A stretch of DNA of 64,000 nucleotides from Monocercomonoides exilis (Eukaryota; Preaxostyla; Oxymonadida; Polymastigidae): the NCBI GenBank assembly GCA_001643675.2, contig LSRY02000043.1, positions 790,501-854,500 on the forward strand, in the 5' to 3' direction. A program made the position numbers and the translations under genes. The notes beneath the pieces are model-generated. The model saw only the letters and a program-made list of their open reading frames with translations. It did no database searches and had not been told where the DNA came from. Shown here one piece after another: positions 24,430 to 36,900 of this stretch. Position 1 is the first letter of the stretch, and each line of letters starts with the position of its first letter.

Positions 24430-25506
24430 TAATCTTTTTCAAAAAATCTAATCAATTTCAAATATTAACCGATGATTTTCTCAAGTCCTTTAATGTTTTC
24501 GAATCAACTCAAGTTCAAAAGCAAGTTGTTTATGTATGTATTGATGCAATCCATTTTATAATTCTGAATAATTTCAATTCACTTATTTTGCGCAAATAAA
24601 ATGTTTCTTTTCATTTCATAATTCATGGAATTCTTCTTTTCATCAATTTTTAAAACTGTTAAAACATGTCGATTACATAATTAGAAGGTGTAACAATCAA
24701 CGGATGTAATGTAGATATATTTTAAATCGTTTGTTGGTGCAAAAAAATTTTTTTCAGTTAATAAATATTTTTATCCTTTCGATCTTTGAAAAAATTTTAC
24801 GAAAACAACAAAAATCGTTATTAAAACAACATTAACAATATACAAATAATATATGTATGTTTTTGCAATCAACAAATTTTGTAATTTAAATATTTGTTTT
24901 TTATCTTAATTTTCGAAACTCAAATGAACTCAGTCTATCTTTAATGAACTCGGCTTATTCAGATATACCTAATCTATTCGAATAAACATGAGTTCATTTG
25001 AATAAGCCTAGTTTATTTGAATTAAAAAACCAATTCAAAATTCATCTTATGAACCTTACAAGGTTATTTCTCCATGGGTCTTCCAATCCTTAATGAAAAG
25101 GCTTGAATATCAAAAAAAGTTAAAAAAAAAAAAAATAAACAATATGTTAGTTTCAAAAATATCTTCAAAAACTTTTACAAATGAACTTTTCGAATTATAA
25201 AAATTGGTTTCAATAATGTATCCTACAGGCATATTCTTCATTTATGTTTCTGACTTTCAGTTGACAAATTTATTCTCAGTTGAACTGAACTGTCATGAAC
25301 AATTTTGATTTATTTTTGACAGATGTATTTAATTCAATTCCATATATGAGTGTTTTTATCATATATTTTTATTTTAATCTTATTCAATCATTCAAATTTT
25401 ATCAAATTTTTTATTTTCTCCATTTTTAATGAAAGAATGCTGATCAAATTTCGAATATTTAGACAATATGGAAATAAAATTGGGTTTTTATCGATCAAAA
25501 AATTAG
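24430..25506. other. AT-rich intergenic region with short inverted and repeated words
   Basis: Between about 24923 and 25030 the words AATGAACTC, GAATAAAC and GAGTTCATT recur in direct and inverted order. The rest is A/T-rich, with no gene seen. It contains the upstream region of the gene starting at 25507. Confidence 0.5.
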
Positions 25507-26887
25507 ATGGGAGGAGAAGGAAAGATAAAAGTGGAAAACATAAAGGTAATTATCGGAGAATTGAAACGATGTGAAAGTGAGAACAAAATTGAGCTGCTTC
25601 GGGGGTTGTTTTGCGCAGCAGTGGCCGACAGTTCTCTGGCAAAGGCAATTGTGGAAGAAAATGGTGTAAAGACAATTGCAATGCTGGCTGCAGAGTCGAT
25701 GGACAACGAAGTGAAGGTGTGCAAAGAAGATGTTGCTTTTGTCCGAAAGAAAACAAGTCACTTTTTGTTATTTTTTTGATGTTATTTTGAGGAGATTTGA
25801 GAAAGGAGCGTTGAAATTCTATTTGAGCCATTTTATTTTGTTGATTTTATTTTTCATCTTTGTTTGCATTGATGTTTTTGGGGGGATTCAGAGACTCGGA
25901 ACTGGGCTTGTGTGCCTGCTGGGGCTGACGGGATGTGAATGTCCTTCTGAAAGCAGCATGGCTCTGCTTGTGGAATCACTTTGTGTGATAGCTGAGGTAT
26001 ACTTTCTGTACGTGCGTTAAGATTCGGACTTTTCACTGTTTATTTGTTTCTTCCTTTCTTTTTCGCGAATTTTCTTTTGTTTTTGCTGTGCGCATTCGAA
26101 TTGTCTGTCTCATGAATGTGCGGATCTGAATGCTCTGGGATGGTTACAGACGGGTCCTGAAAAAGCATCAAAGGCAGCGCGAACACAGCTGCTTACGTTG
26201 GTTGCTCAGAATAAAGCAGCAAGCGAGGCATTTGCTGGATCTTCGCTGTTTCGAAAGTTAGGAGCTGTTGTGGAAGGCGAAAAATGCATACGATTGGCAG
26301 AGGAGAAAGTTAAAGAAGAAGAGCAATGCTGGGCTGTGGATGTAGTGTTGCATATGTTGAACCACAATTTTGGTGGTGTTGCAATGAATGATGTGGTTGC
26401 AGCGGCAAGACACATTTTGACTCAAAAGGAAATAGAACAAAAGGCTGGAGAAGGAAAGATATCTGCATTGGTTATAGCACGCTGCGCATCGTTGGTGACG
26501 ATGTCTGACATGAAGAAGAAATATGAGGGTGGGAGCTTGATCGGAGCAATTGTTGATTCATCTTCTTCAAACAAAGAAAGAAAAGAAGATATAACAAAAT
26601 GTCCTTTTTGCGGAGCATTTTGTCCTTCTCATTTGTTAGATAAGCATAAGGGGGTTTGCAGGGAAAAAAAGAAATTCGTTATTTGCGACGCCGAACAAGG
26701 ATTACAGCAGAGCATTGCGAGCAGAGAAAATATGAGAAAGGACCAATTGCTGAAAGAACGCAAAGCGGATAGAGTTGCTGTTATGCCACTTGGAGTTGAT
26801 ATTACAGGGCAGCATCAACGAACATGTGTAGGGGAAAGTTGGTTTCGTGAAATTCTTTCTCCACATGAAATGAATGTTGTTAGATGA
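25507..26887 (+). CDS. ARM-like helical protein with C-terminal C2HC zinc finger
   Basis: Three exons join in phase 0: 25507-25716, 25892-25996 and 26150-26887, giving 350 aa. Introns run GTGTGC...TTCAG and GTATAC...TACAG. The first 230 residues are Leu/Ala-rich helices (LLRGLFCAAVADSSLAKAIV; KTIAMLAAESMD; MALLVESLCVIAE) in a pattern like armadillo/HEAT repeats. Residues 256-275 read CPFCGAF..HLLDKHKGVC, a C-x2-C...H-x3-C finger of the C2HC type. The tail is basic with KERKADRVAV. I infer a scaffold or nucleic-acid/protein-binding role. No family name is claimed. The ATG at 25507 is the first in frame after stops. Confidence 0.75.
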
Positions 26888-27512
26888 CTTTCGCTGTGCA
26901 GTCTTTAAAGTCTTTGTTGTTGTTTAGATAGATATTTTATTCGTTTATTTCTCTTTTTTTGAGTTGTATTTGCTTCGTTTGCTTCATTCTTTTCTTTTAT
27001 TTTTTGTGAGAATGTTTGCAGAAAGTGACAATTTGAAACGGAAAAAGATGTTCATTTTTTGAGCTTGTTATTTGTCTGGTTGCTTGCGTTGATTTGTGTT
27101 TGGCGCAAGAAGACACATTCAACCACGAATTTTGTTCGAGCCAACAAGCATTTATTCCTCTTAACCAATATGAATGATTAAAAAAAATCAAAGGCAAAAC
27201 TGATTTTTTTCTTCTTTTTTTATCAAAACAATTGCCAAACAATAAAATCCATTTATCCAAGCTTTCTCAACAAAAACATATCCCAAAACACAAATTCCCA
27301 GAAAATGAAATGGAATAAGCAACCCAAAATAACCCGAAGGAGTCAAAGAAGGCAGAGGCACAAATGAAGTGATTATCTGCTTTGCCTCCACCTTATCTTC
27401 AGCATTTGCACCCAGCTCTTGTTGAGGCCATTGTCAGAGTGTGAAAGTGAGTGTGAGTAAATGTGTGCGTGTCACAGTGTCTGTTTTCTGTTCCTGCAGA
27501 GGTGTGCAATCT
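26888..27512. other. Convergent intergenic region; uncertain hydrophobic frame
   Basis: This lies between the 3' ends of two convergent genes. A minus-strand frame at about 27437-27188 encodes a membrane-like segment (SGYFGLLIPFHFLGICVLGY). It could be an unrecognised last exon of the Yip1-family gene or 3' UTR. I could not connect it by an intron in frame. Confidence 0.45.
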
Positions 27513-29751
27513 TCAGTGGTGCAGACAGAAGAACAGCGGCACAAAAAGGATCGAATGCAGCACAAACAGCGCTATCCAGTTCACAAATATCCAATTCAGA
27601 GGGAGGCAGCAGTCCGCAATTCTGCACACGAAAATAGCAGAAACACCAGTAATCGCAACAATATGAGCAAAAAGGAAAATAGAAAAGAAAAGAAGAAAAG
27701 AAAAGAAGAAACAGGTGCAAGAAGCAACATTTTAGAAACCATATGTAAAAAGAAAGCGAAAAAATAAACAGAAAAATATTAAACAAATGAAAATGATTGA
27801 TCAAAGATTAAATTCCGAGCAATCAACAAAAGCATACGGCTTCAAGTTCACTGTGGTTGTCACATACGAATAGGCCAGCCCCAATCCAATCATCGTCCAC
27901 CGCACAGCCTTTACTGGTATCGGTGCCAGTGCCTTTCGCCACAACAGCCACGATTTAAATTGCAAATGCAAATGGCATAAAATACACATTACAAAAAAAG
28001 GAAAATGAAGTTAAACGCAATGACAAACAAATAGACGAGCAAAGATTCATGTGTCTCGCTCATTTTTCTCGCTCAAACAAGAAAACTGAAAGACAAATAA
28101 AAAGTGAAGGAAAAAAAACTTTCTTCATTCATTCGCTCCCACTTCGGTTGCACAATTTCTCCTCTCTTCCTTTCCCTTCTCTCTCGCTCTTTTGCACACA
28201 AATTCTCTCCCATTCATACCAACGAAGCAAACAGTGGCGTGAGCGAATATCCGTAAATCGCTTCGATCGTCATCAACAGCCTGAAAAATGGCAGCGCCTC
28301 AACCGACACAATGTTTGCACACCCCTGCTCACACACGCACACACAAACACAAACACAAATAAAAATAAAAATAAAAAGGAATAGGAGAGATAAAAAATAT
28401 TAGCCATTTGAAAAGATGTGCAATGAATGAGCAGAGGCACACACCTGTCCAATTTTTGTCTTCCGGAAAAAATGGCACAGCAGCCCCAGCCCCAGCGGCA
28501 CAAGCACCATAAACCCATAAAACGCCCCAGCACAGATCGTCAGCTGCACATCCCGCAAAAACATACACAAACAATACATGGCAAATGAAGTACAATACAA
28601 AATTCATCAAACTTCAATTAAAGAGAATAAAAAGAGATTTACCAAAAAACATGTTGCTCAGTCACCCCAAAAGCCTCCACCCCAACCACACACAAAGTTC
28701 CACGAAAACTGCTTCCCGCCGTCCTTCCCAAACACTCCGTCCGCCCACAGCGCCACGTTCGAGAATATCCCCACGAACAATATCAGCGTCGTTGTGATCC
28801 ACACTGGCCCGTATCTTCACCCAAACAGCAGCATTTCCATATTCATGCACCCCAAAAGTGTTGTCGTTTGTTGCATAAAAACAATGAAAGCAGAAGATGA
28901 AGAAGAAAGCGGTTTGAAGAGCGGGGATAAAAAAACAAATGATGAAGAAAAAATGAATTTTAAAAAAGGAGACAAAATCAAAACAAGAAATAGCAGACAA
29001 GTCAGGCTTTGTGATGGTTGCCTCGTTGTACACCAGCGGTCGGAAGCAGCACAGCCCCTTCGCAACTCGCCGCCACACATCCACCGTGTCCACATCGAAA
29101 TAATACATCCAGAACTCCTTCTTCACCAGACTCCTCACAGAGAAGTCCCGTTCCTTCGCCCCATCCACAATCATCCCGCTCTCATTGTCTGATGCAACTG
29201 GCTCGTTTGCACTTCCGCCTTCTCCTCCCGCTCCTCCAGTCTGCATCACGGGCTGCTCTGCTCCACCAAGCTCCATTTCTTGTGCGCTTGAGCTGCTCGC
29301 GCTGGTTGAAATCAATGGCTCTGAGGTCTGTTATAAATAGTTTTATTCACAAACGGGAAAAATGACAAACACTCTCGTAAAAGAAAAAAAGAAACAAAAA
29401 CAAAAAAATAGCAGTGGTGACGATGACGCTCTCCATTCGTCAAAAGCAAAAACAAAAGAAATGAAGTGAAATATTTGGCAAACTTCTTCCATTTCAGCCT
29501 CTGTCCTCCCGCTGGCTTCGCCTTTCGGGCTATTTGCCCCTCCAACGCTTTCTTCGAAAAATATCAGTGGCTTGTCATCACTGGTAGGCATTGCAAATGA
29601 TGCAAAAAAAGAGAGAAACAATAAAATGTGGTAAAAGTCCACCTTGAGAATCATGGATCAAAGCATACTCATTTTGTGCCCCAGATTCTGCGAGTTGCAC
29701 ATCGGGCTGAGCAAATGCATTTGATATATCCCCTGTTTCTCCGTTAATCAT
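27513..29751 (-). CDS. Yip1-domain family membrane protein (YIPF1/2-like), 8 exons
   Basis: Eight exons give a continuous 321-aa frame: 29751-29669, 29580-29484, 29327-28999, 28814-28694, 28543-28443, 28280-28220, 27932-27868 and 27621-27513. Every junction is GT-AG and phase-consistent. The N-terminus is cytosolic and disordered (Ser, Gly, Glu). Next come WMYYFDVDTVDVWRRV and KPDLYGPVWITTTLILFVG, the FDVDT and DLYGPxWI motifs of Yip1-domain proteins. Then four more hydrophobic segments follow, including AFYGFMVLVPLGLG and AIYGYSLTPLF. Five helices and this motif set fit the family. Known members act in ER-Golgi vesicle traffic with Rab GTPases, so the same role is inferred. Length is normal for the family. 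The gene is the best evidence in the window for dense spliceosomal introns. Confidence 0.88.
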
Positions 29752-30996
29752 AGATTATCGATTATTGATTTAAAAAAAGAAGTTATTTATTTGATGATCA
29801 TAATTCATTTAGTGAGAAACTGAATTCTATGTAGCAAAAACAATTAATAAAGAAATAAAATTGCAAAGGTAGACAAGTGCATTGCTCATTGAGAGTCAAA
29901 TATATCATGAAAGATTAAAACAAGTTTGAAAATAAGTAAAAAAAAAATAACTTTGTTAGAAATATTAATAATAACAAATAAGGAAATAAACAACTCATAA
30001 TGCAATGCAAAAATATGCACAAAGCATTAAGATAAATCGTTTTTTTAAAATTCCTTTCAATTAAGGAGAAAAATAGGAAAATTTCGAAATAAACAGAAAC
30101 AATAATTATATTCATCTTTGGATAACAAGAATAGAAAGGGAAAATAATAAATGTTAAATCAAAATGAAGGAAACACAAAATTTTAACAACATTTTTTTTA
30201 AATAACTTTTTCAATAAACTTCTTTTATTTGATTAAATTAAGAACTACGTTAAATGTTCAAAGGCGAAATATATCGAATGAAATAAATTGCAGCACTTCA
30301 AAAGCAATTCTATAAAAAATTCCACTCCTAAATAAATAAAAACTGCTCGCTATACATATGAACTGGACGAAGCTTTGTTGACATAAATAAAGAAAAAGTT
30401 AATTCAACACCAAAAAACAGCTATCATCCAACATATTTCAGACATTGCAACGACATTCAATGTTTTTTCGAATAAACAAGCATTAAAACCAATTCTGAAG
30501 GAAGAGTCAAAAATAAAATAAATACACAGAACACAATGTATTTTCAGCTATTCTGAAATATCAGGAGAAAGAAAGATGGAAAGAAAGAAAGAGAAAGAGA
30601 AAGAGAAAGAGAAAGAGAAAGAGAAAGAGGTTAAAAAATAGAAAAAATAAAAGAAAAAGTAAAGAAATAAAGATTTGAAAGAAAAATAGCAAAATAAAGA
30701 CAAGACAAATAAGAAAGGTCTGGTTGTGGAGCATTTCAGAAATAAAAACAAAAAAATTAATATTTTGGAATACAATATCAAAATAACAGGATAACTGAAT
30801 TAAAGTGAACGATGTAATTATTATTAAAAACCAAATTTTCAAATAAAAATTAAAAATAATTAATATTTTCAAAAAATCGAATAAAAAAAATAAAAATTAA
30901 AATAAAAATAAAATTTAAAATTTAAAAAACAAATAACGAAATAAAGAGAATCATCCACTCAGTTCAACCAACTTCTTTTCGATTGAATATTAATTT
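29752..30996. other. AT-rich intergenic region
   Basis: This lies between the 5' end of the Yip1-family gene and the 3' end of the WD40 gene, both on the minus strand. It is A/T-rich with a GAGAAA simple repeat (about 30588-30629). The minus-strand hydrophobic frames here are low-complexity Phe/Leu shadows. Confidence 0.65.
30588..30629. repeat. GAGAAA hexanucleotide microsatellite
   Basis: About seven tandem GAGAAA units lie in intergenic DNA. Confidence 0.85.
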
Positions 30997-33900
30997 TTAT
31001 TTCTCCTTTGGCGAAAAAGTGAGCAAAGGAACCGTTTTGAACTGTTCGTAGCCAAAATCAGCTTCAGATGGGAGAATAGAAAATGAAGAATATGCCAATG
31101 AGTGGAGTGGGGGCGAAGAAGAAAACTGAAAAGACGCCAAATCAGAGTCTGCCATCTGAAGAGCAGCAGAACGAGGAGAAAGATCATCCCCTGCATTTGA
31201 CAGGCTGCTGCCTGAAGTTGGAGAAGGAGCCATCGGAGCATAAGACATTGCATCAGAATATGCCCTTGGCGATTGGAAATCGTCAGACAAAACAGGCTGA
31301 AGACCCGATGTTAAAGAAAGATGAGGAGAAAGATGAGGAGATAGAAGAGGAATTGCATTGTTTGTTGGGTGGGAATCAGAAGCAGACAGACGAGCAAGCG
31401 AAAAAAGCGAGTTGTCTGTTCTTGTTTGGCTGGAAAATTGAGCTGCATTTGAGTTGGGAAAGACAGAAGACGAAAAAGGACGAGCAGAAGGAGAGAAAGG
31501 ATGAACATAGTTTGAAATAGAAGAAGAGAATTCTTCTTCTTCATCTTTCTCTTTTTCTTTCTCTTTTTCTTTCTCTTCATCATCTTCTTCTGATGATGAT
31601 GATGACAAATTCATTCCCAGTTGAATAGAACCCGTTTGAGTGAAAGGCAATCGATAGTGTGCTTGCTGACAAGCAGGGTCATTCATTTGAGTGTCTCCAA
31701 TTCCATTCAAACGAGGCGACTCTGCCAAAAGCATTTGAAGGAGAAGCTCTTGAGACTGAGAATTTGGATCAGAAAGCTCAGGCTCTGTTCCAAATGTTGT
31801 TTGAGAAAGTCTCTTGAAGATGCCCAGCTGCCTCGGAGAAAGAGAAGAAGAAGAAAATGAAGAAGAAGAAGATGATGATGAAGATGATTCGTCTTGTTCT
31901 TGTGAATCAAACATGTGTTGTTCATCGTCCAAAAGCTCTTCTTGTGTGTCCAAAACAGAAAAATACGCATTTTTGTCTTTGTTCTTTCTGCTTCTGCTTC
32001 TGTTCTTGTTAAACAGAGAAGACATCAACATTGTTGGAAGAGGCGGCGAATGTGGATCTTTTGAATTGGTTGTCTTCTGAGCAGAGGAGGAAGAAGAAGA
32101 AGAAGAAGAAGAAGAAGAAGAAGAAGAATCCGATGAAGCATTAAAGCTTGAAGGCAGCGATGATGTTGCAAAATGAGCAGAAGTTTTGTCTGTTTCGTGG
32201 AAGGGAAGAGGTGTTGACTGAACAACTGATGAACTGAATTGTTGGTCATCTGATGGAATGTTTAATTGAATATTTGACTGAATGTTTGATGGAGCATTCG
32301 ATGAAGGCGATGATGTTTCTTTCTGAGAATCTTCTGTTAATTCATCTTTTGGCTGTGACGATTGAATTTTTCTGTCTGAAGAGATATTTTCAGATGTGTC
32401 AGAAATGCTTTTTGAGGAAGAAGAAGGAAAAGGAGAAGAAAGATTTGCTTCAATTGATTGTGTTTCTGATTCAGTATGAACATTTTCCGATTCATTAAGA
32501 GTGTTTGGAGAAGAGTCAGATGAATTTTTCAATGAAAGAGAAGATTGAAAAAGAGGCTTTTGATTCAAAGAAGACAATGAAGATGAGGAAGATGATGACA
32601 ATTGAAGCAGAGGTGTTTTCTCAACAGGAATCGAAGAAGAAGAAGAAGAAGATGATGATGATGATGAATTCTTTTGAGAATTGTTTGAAGTTGAATATTC
32701 TGTGTTCTTTTGAGAAGAATATACCATTTTTGCGTTTTGTTTATATTCTGCTTTGTTTGCATGTTGTTTTGGGTGAACATTATTAGAAGAAGATGAAGAG
32801 GAAGATGAAGGAACTGTTGATGAAAGTTGAGCATTTTGAGCAGCAGCAGAAGAAGAAGAAGAAGAAGAGTATTTGTGAGCAGTGAGAGAAGAATAGAAAT
32901 TCTTCTTTTCTGAATTCTGCCTCTGATTTGCCTTGTTTTGTGGCTGAGTGTTTTGCTGGTTTCCTTTTGCCTTTTCAGAAACAGAGATGTTTGTGTTTGA
33001 AGATATTTGTATCTTCGATGAAGATGAAGAAGAAGGAGAAAATGAAGAAGAAGAAGAGGAAGAGGAAGAGGAAGGAGAGGAAGAAGAAGAAGAATGCACA
33101 AGTTGTTGAGTCTGTTGGCTCTCTTTCTTTGGCAGATAAACAAGTGCTTTTATTGCTTCTCTCCCTGTTTTTGTATTTGATGAGTCATTTTTCTTGAAAG
33201 AAGAAGAATTCGATGAAGAATTCGAAGAAGAAGAAGAAGAGAAAGAAGCAGCAAATGAAGCAGCAAAAGAAGCAAAATCAAATTTCTGATCTTTTTGCTC
33301 TTTTTGTTCTTTCTGTTTTTCCTTCGAGTTTTGTCTGGCAGGCATAATGGCAGGGAGTTCGACAGTGTTTGAATGGAGTGGCATTGTAAACTGGATAGGC
33401 TCATTTGACACGACAATTGATTTGTTCTTCGAATACAATGGAATGGGGACAATTTGACTGCCTTGCAAAGAGAGAGATGGATGGGCAGGGGAAACAGAAG
33501 GAGTTTTGAGGGTGAGGGTGATGGGGGAGTTTGATGGCTTCTTCATTGAAGAAGAAGAGGAAGAGGAAGAGGAAGAAGATAAAGAGGATGACAATGAAGA
33601 AGATGATGATGAAAGAGAAAGAGAAAGAGGAATATTTCTTGAAGGAGAAAAGGGAAGATAGCCAGATGAAGAAGAATGGATAGGCATAAATTGAGTTGTT
33701 TGATCAGAAGGAACAAACTGAGGGGCTGTTGATGAAAGAGAAGAAGAGAAAGAATTATAAGGAGGAGGTGGAGGAGGAAGGGCAGAAGAAGAAGAAGGAG
33801 AAGAAGAAGAAGAAACAGAAGAGTAATGCAAATAAGAAGGATATTGAGACATTAATGGCATTGTTTGAGCAAAGCTGTTGAAATGCCCAGGAAGATTGCT

Positions 33901-36900
33901 CATGTTCTGTCCATTTTGTTGAATGGGCATAATTTGCATCGGAATTGTTGTTCTTGAAAAATCACTTTGGAATTCAGAAGAAGAAGAAGGAAAAGAAGAA
34001 GAAGAGAAAGCGAAACTTCTTTGATTGCTTTGAAATTGATTGGATTGGGCTGTTGGAAGATAAAAAGATGAGCCAGAAGAAAAAGAAGGAATATTATTTG
34101 GATCAGAAGAAAAGGAAGAGGAAGAGGAGGAAGAGGAAGAAGAAGAAGATAAGTTTGCATTTGAAAGAGAAGCAGATGAAGAAGAAGGAGCAAATGCTGA
34201 ATTTGTTGGCAATGTTGTTGTTTCATGTGGAGTCTGCTGTGATGTCACTGGATGTTCTTCCTTGAGAGAAGAGAAGGAGCCCTTTGGACTGTAATAGAAG
34301 GCAGCTGAAGAAGAGGAAGAAGAAGAAGAGAAGGAAGAAGAGGAAGAAGAGGGTGAAGAAGAAGAAGAGGAGGAGGAGGAAGATGAAGATTTCGGTGATG
34401 TTGTTTGTATGAGTGATTTATGTGGCAAAGTTGGAGTTGTCTTTTGAGGTGGAATGCAAAGTGAAGGCAACAAAACAGAAGCAGATAGAGAAGAAGATGA
34501 AGAAGATGAAGAAGATGATGATGAAGGAGAAGGAGAAGGAGAAGAGGAAGGAGAGGAATAAGAAGAAGGTGATGAAACATCTGAAGATAATTGTGTTGTT
34601 GCATTGCTGTTTTGATTTGAGTGTTGAATGGCAGAAGTTGGAAGAGGCAGAAGAGAATCTGTCTTCACTGGATGTGTATTCTGTTCATCAACTTCTCCAT
34701 TTGTATTATTATTAACATCATTCTCCTTATTCTCCTTATTTTCCTTGTTAACATTGTTTGTGCTATTTTGAGGAGAAGAATAAGTTGACCAAGTTTTGTT
34801 TAGACGCATCTGTTTTGATGAAGATGAATTTGGAGTCGGAAGAAGGCCATTGCTTTTGGTTGTCTTTTGCATCTGAACATTTCCTCCTCTTCCGATTGCC
34901 ATCTTCTCAATCATCTCCAAATGCTCTGTTATTCCTTCTCTTTCTTTTATTTCTCTTTCTCTTTCTCTTTCTCCATTCTTCTTTTCTTCCTCCTTCTCTT
35001 CTCCTCTCTTTCCTCTTTTCTCTTTATCTGAAGAAGAAGAAGAAGAAGATCTTTTCTTGATAATCACCAAAAACACATCTCCGTTCTGAGAATTTGCGTG
35101 TCTGGCGATGTTTGCACAGCAGATGACGAAGAAGAAGGTGACATAATCAGAAGACAATTCAGAACAAGAAGGAGAAAGAAGAAGAGAACGAATGTTTGAA
35201 AGAACAGAAATGAGATAGGAATTGAAGAGGAACATGTTTGGAGGAGGAGAAGAAGAGAGAGAGGAAGACAAAAGAGTGGTTAGTTCTGAAGAAGAAGAAG
35301 GAGTTGATGATGATGATGATGATGATGAGGGAGAAATAGAAGAAGAAAGAGGAGGAGGAGGAAAAGAAGAAGAAGAAGAAGAAGAAGGAATAAGAACCTG
35401 TTTGTTGATGCATCTGTATGCAATATAATCAGAAATATCTTGTTTTCTTGTGTTCTGATATTTTGCATTGTGTTTGTCTTTTTGTGTGTTTTGAGAGATG
35501 AAAAGATCAGCAAATGTTTGAGGGCTTTTTGCAGAGGCAGCAAAAAGAGAACAGAAAAGATGATCAACAGAAGACATTGGAGGAGGAGGAGAAGATGGAG
35601 AAGAAGAAGAAGATGATGATGATGATGAAATAGGAGAAGAAAAAGAAGGAGAAGGATAAGGAGATTGAAAAGAGGGTGATGAAGAAGATGAAAGAGAAGG
35701 AGAAGAAGATTCTAAACTATCTGTTTTATTTGAAGAGCTGATTGAATGAGAAGAAAGATGAGAAGAAGGAGAAAGAGAGAAAGAAGAAAGAGAACAATCA
35801 GGAAAGTCCTGAACGATTATGTTGTCCGATTGAAGAAGAGAAATCAAAGGAGAATCTGAAGAAGAAAATGAAGAAGAAGAAGAAGAAGGCGTAGGAGAAG
35901 GAGAAGAAGAAGGTGATGAAGATGAAGACGAAGATGAAGTTTGTGAGGTTGAAGAGGCAGATGCAGAAGAAGAAGCAGAAGATGAATCCGATGATGATGT
36001 TGGAGATGAAGAAGAAGAAGAAGATGATGATGATGATGAAGGAGAAGATGTTGGTGTTGTTATTTCTTTTGTATTTGCATCGTCAGAAGAAGATTTTGAA
36101 GAAAGAATGTTGCTCAAAAAAGCAGAAAACGGGAAAGAAGAGGAAGAAGAAGCAGAAGAAGAAAGAGAAGGATCAGAAGCAGTTGCATTGAGGAAGTTGA
36201 AGAGAAGGTTGAGGAAACATTCAGCAGAATTCTTGTTTTCGGGTGAAAGATGTTTGAATGAAAAAAGGAAAATCGAATGAAAAGCTAATTTTGCATCAGG
36301 AAAAGAAGAAGAGGAGGAGGAAGAGGAAGACAAAAAAGAAAGATATTCGATTGAACGAGATGGAAACATCGAGTGAGAGTGAGAAGAGGAAGAGGAAGAG
36401 GAGGAGGTGGTGGAAGAGGTGAAAGAAAGTGAATGAGAAACGCCTGAATTGTCGATGAATGAAAACTGCTGTTGTTTTGTTCTTTCTTCGCATCTGCCAT
36501 TTGGAGTGGATATGTTCAGATAGAGTGGATGAGAGGGAGGCGAATCTGTTGGCTGAGAAGGAGAAGGAGAAGAAGAGGAAGAGGAAGAGGGTGATGATAA
36601 AAGAGGGGAAGAAGAAGCAGAAGCAGAAGAATTAGAAGTCTCCATTTCTTGTGTACTTGTTGTATTTCCTGTTTCATGATCATTCATCTGATTCATCTGA
36701 GTCATCTGAATGAGGCTGTTTGTGACTGAAAGAGGAAGAAGAGCATTCACTCTGTTTGGAAGATTGGCAAAGCTGCTGTTCAAAGAAGAGCCATTCGAAG
36801 GCGTCTTTTGCGTGTTGTTTGTATCTGTTGCGACTGAAATATAAACAGCATTCTCAAAAAGCTGCTCAAAAAATGATGATTTTCGGGGTTTGCTGAAGAA

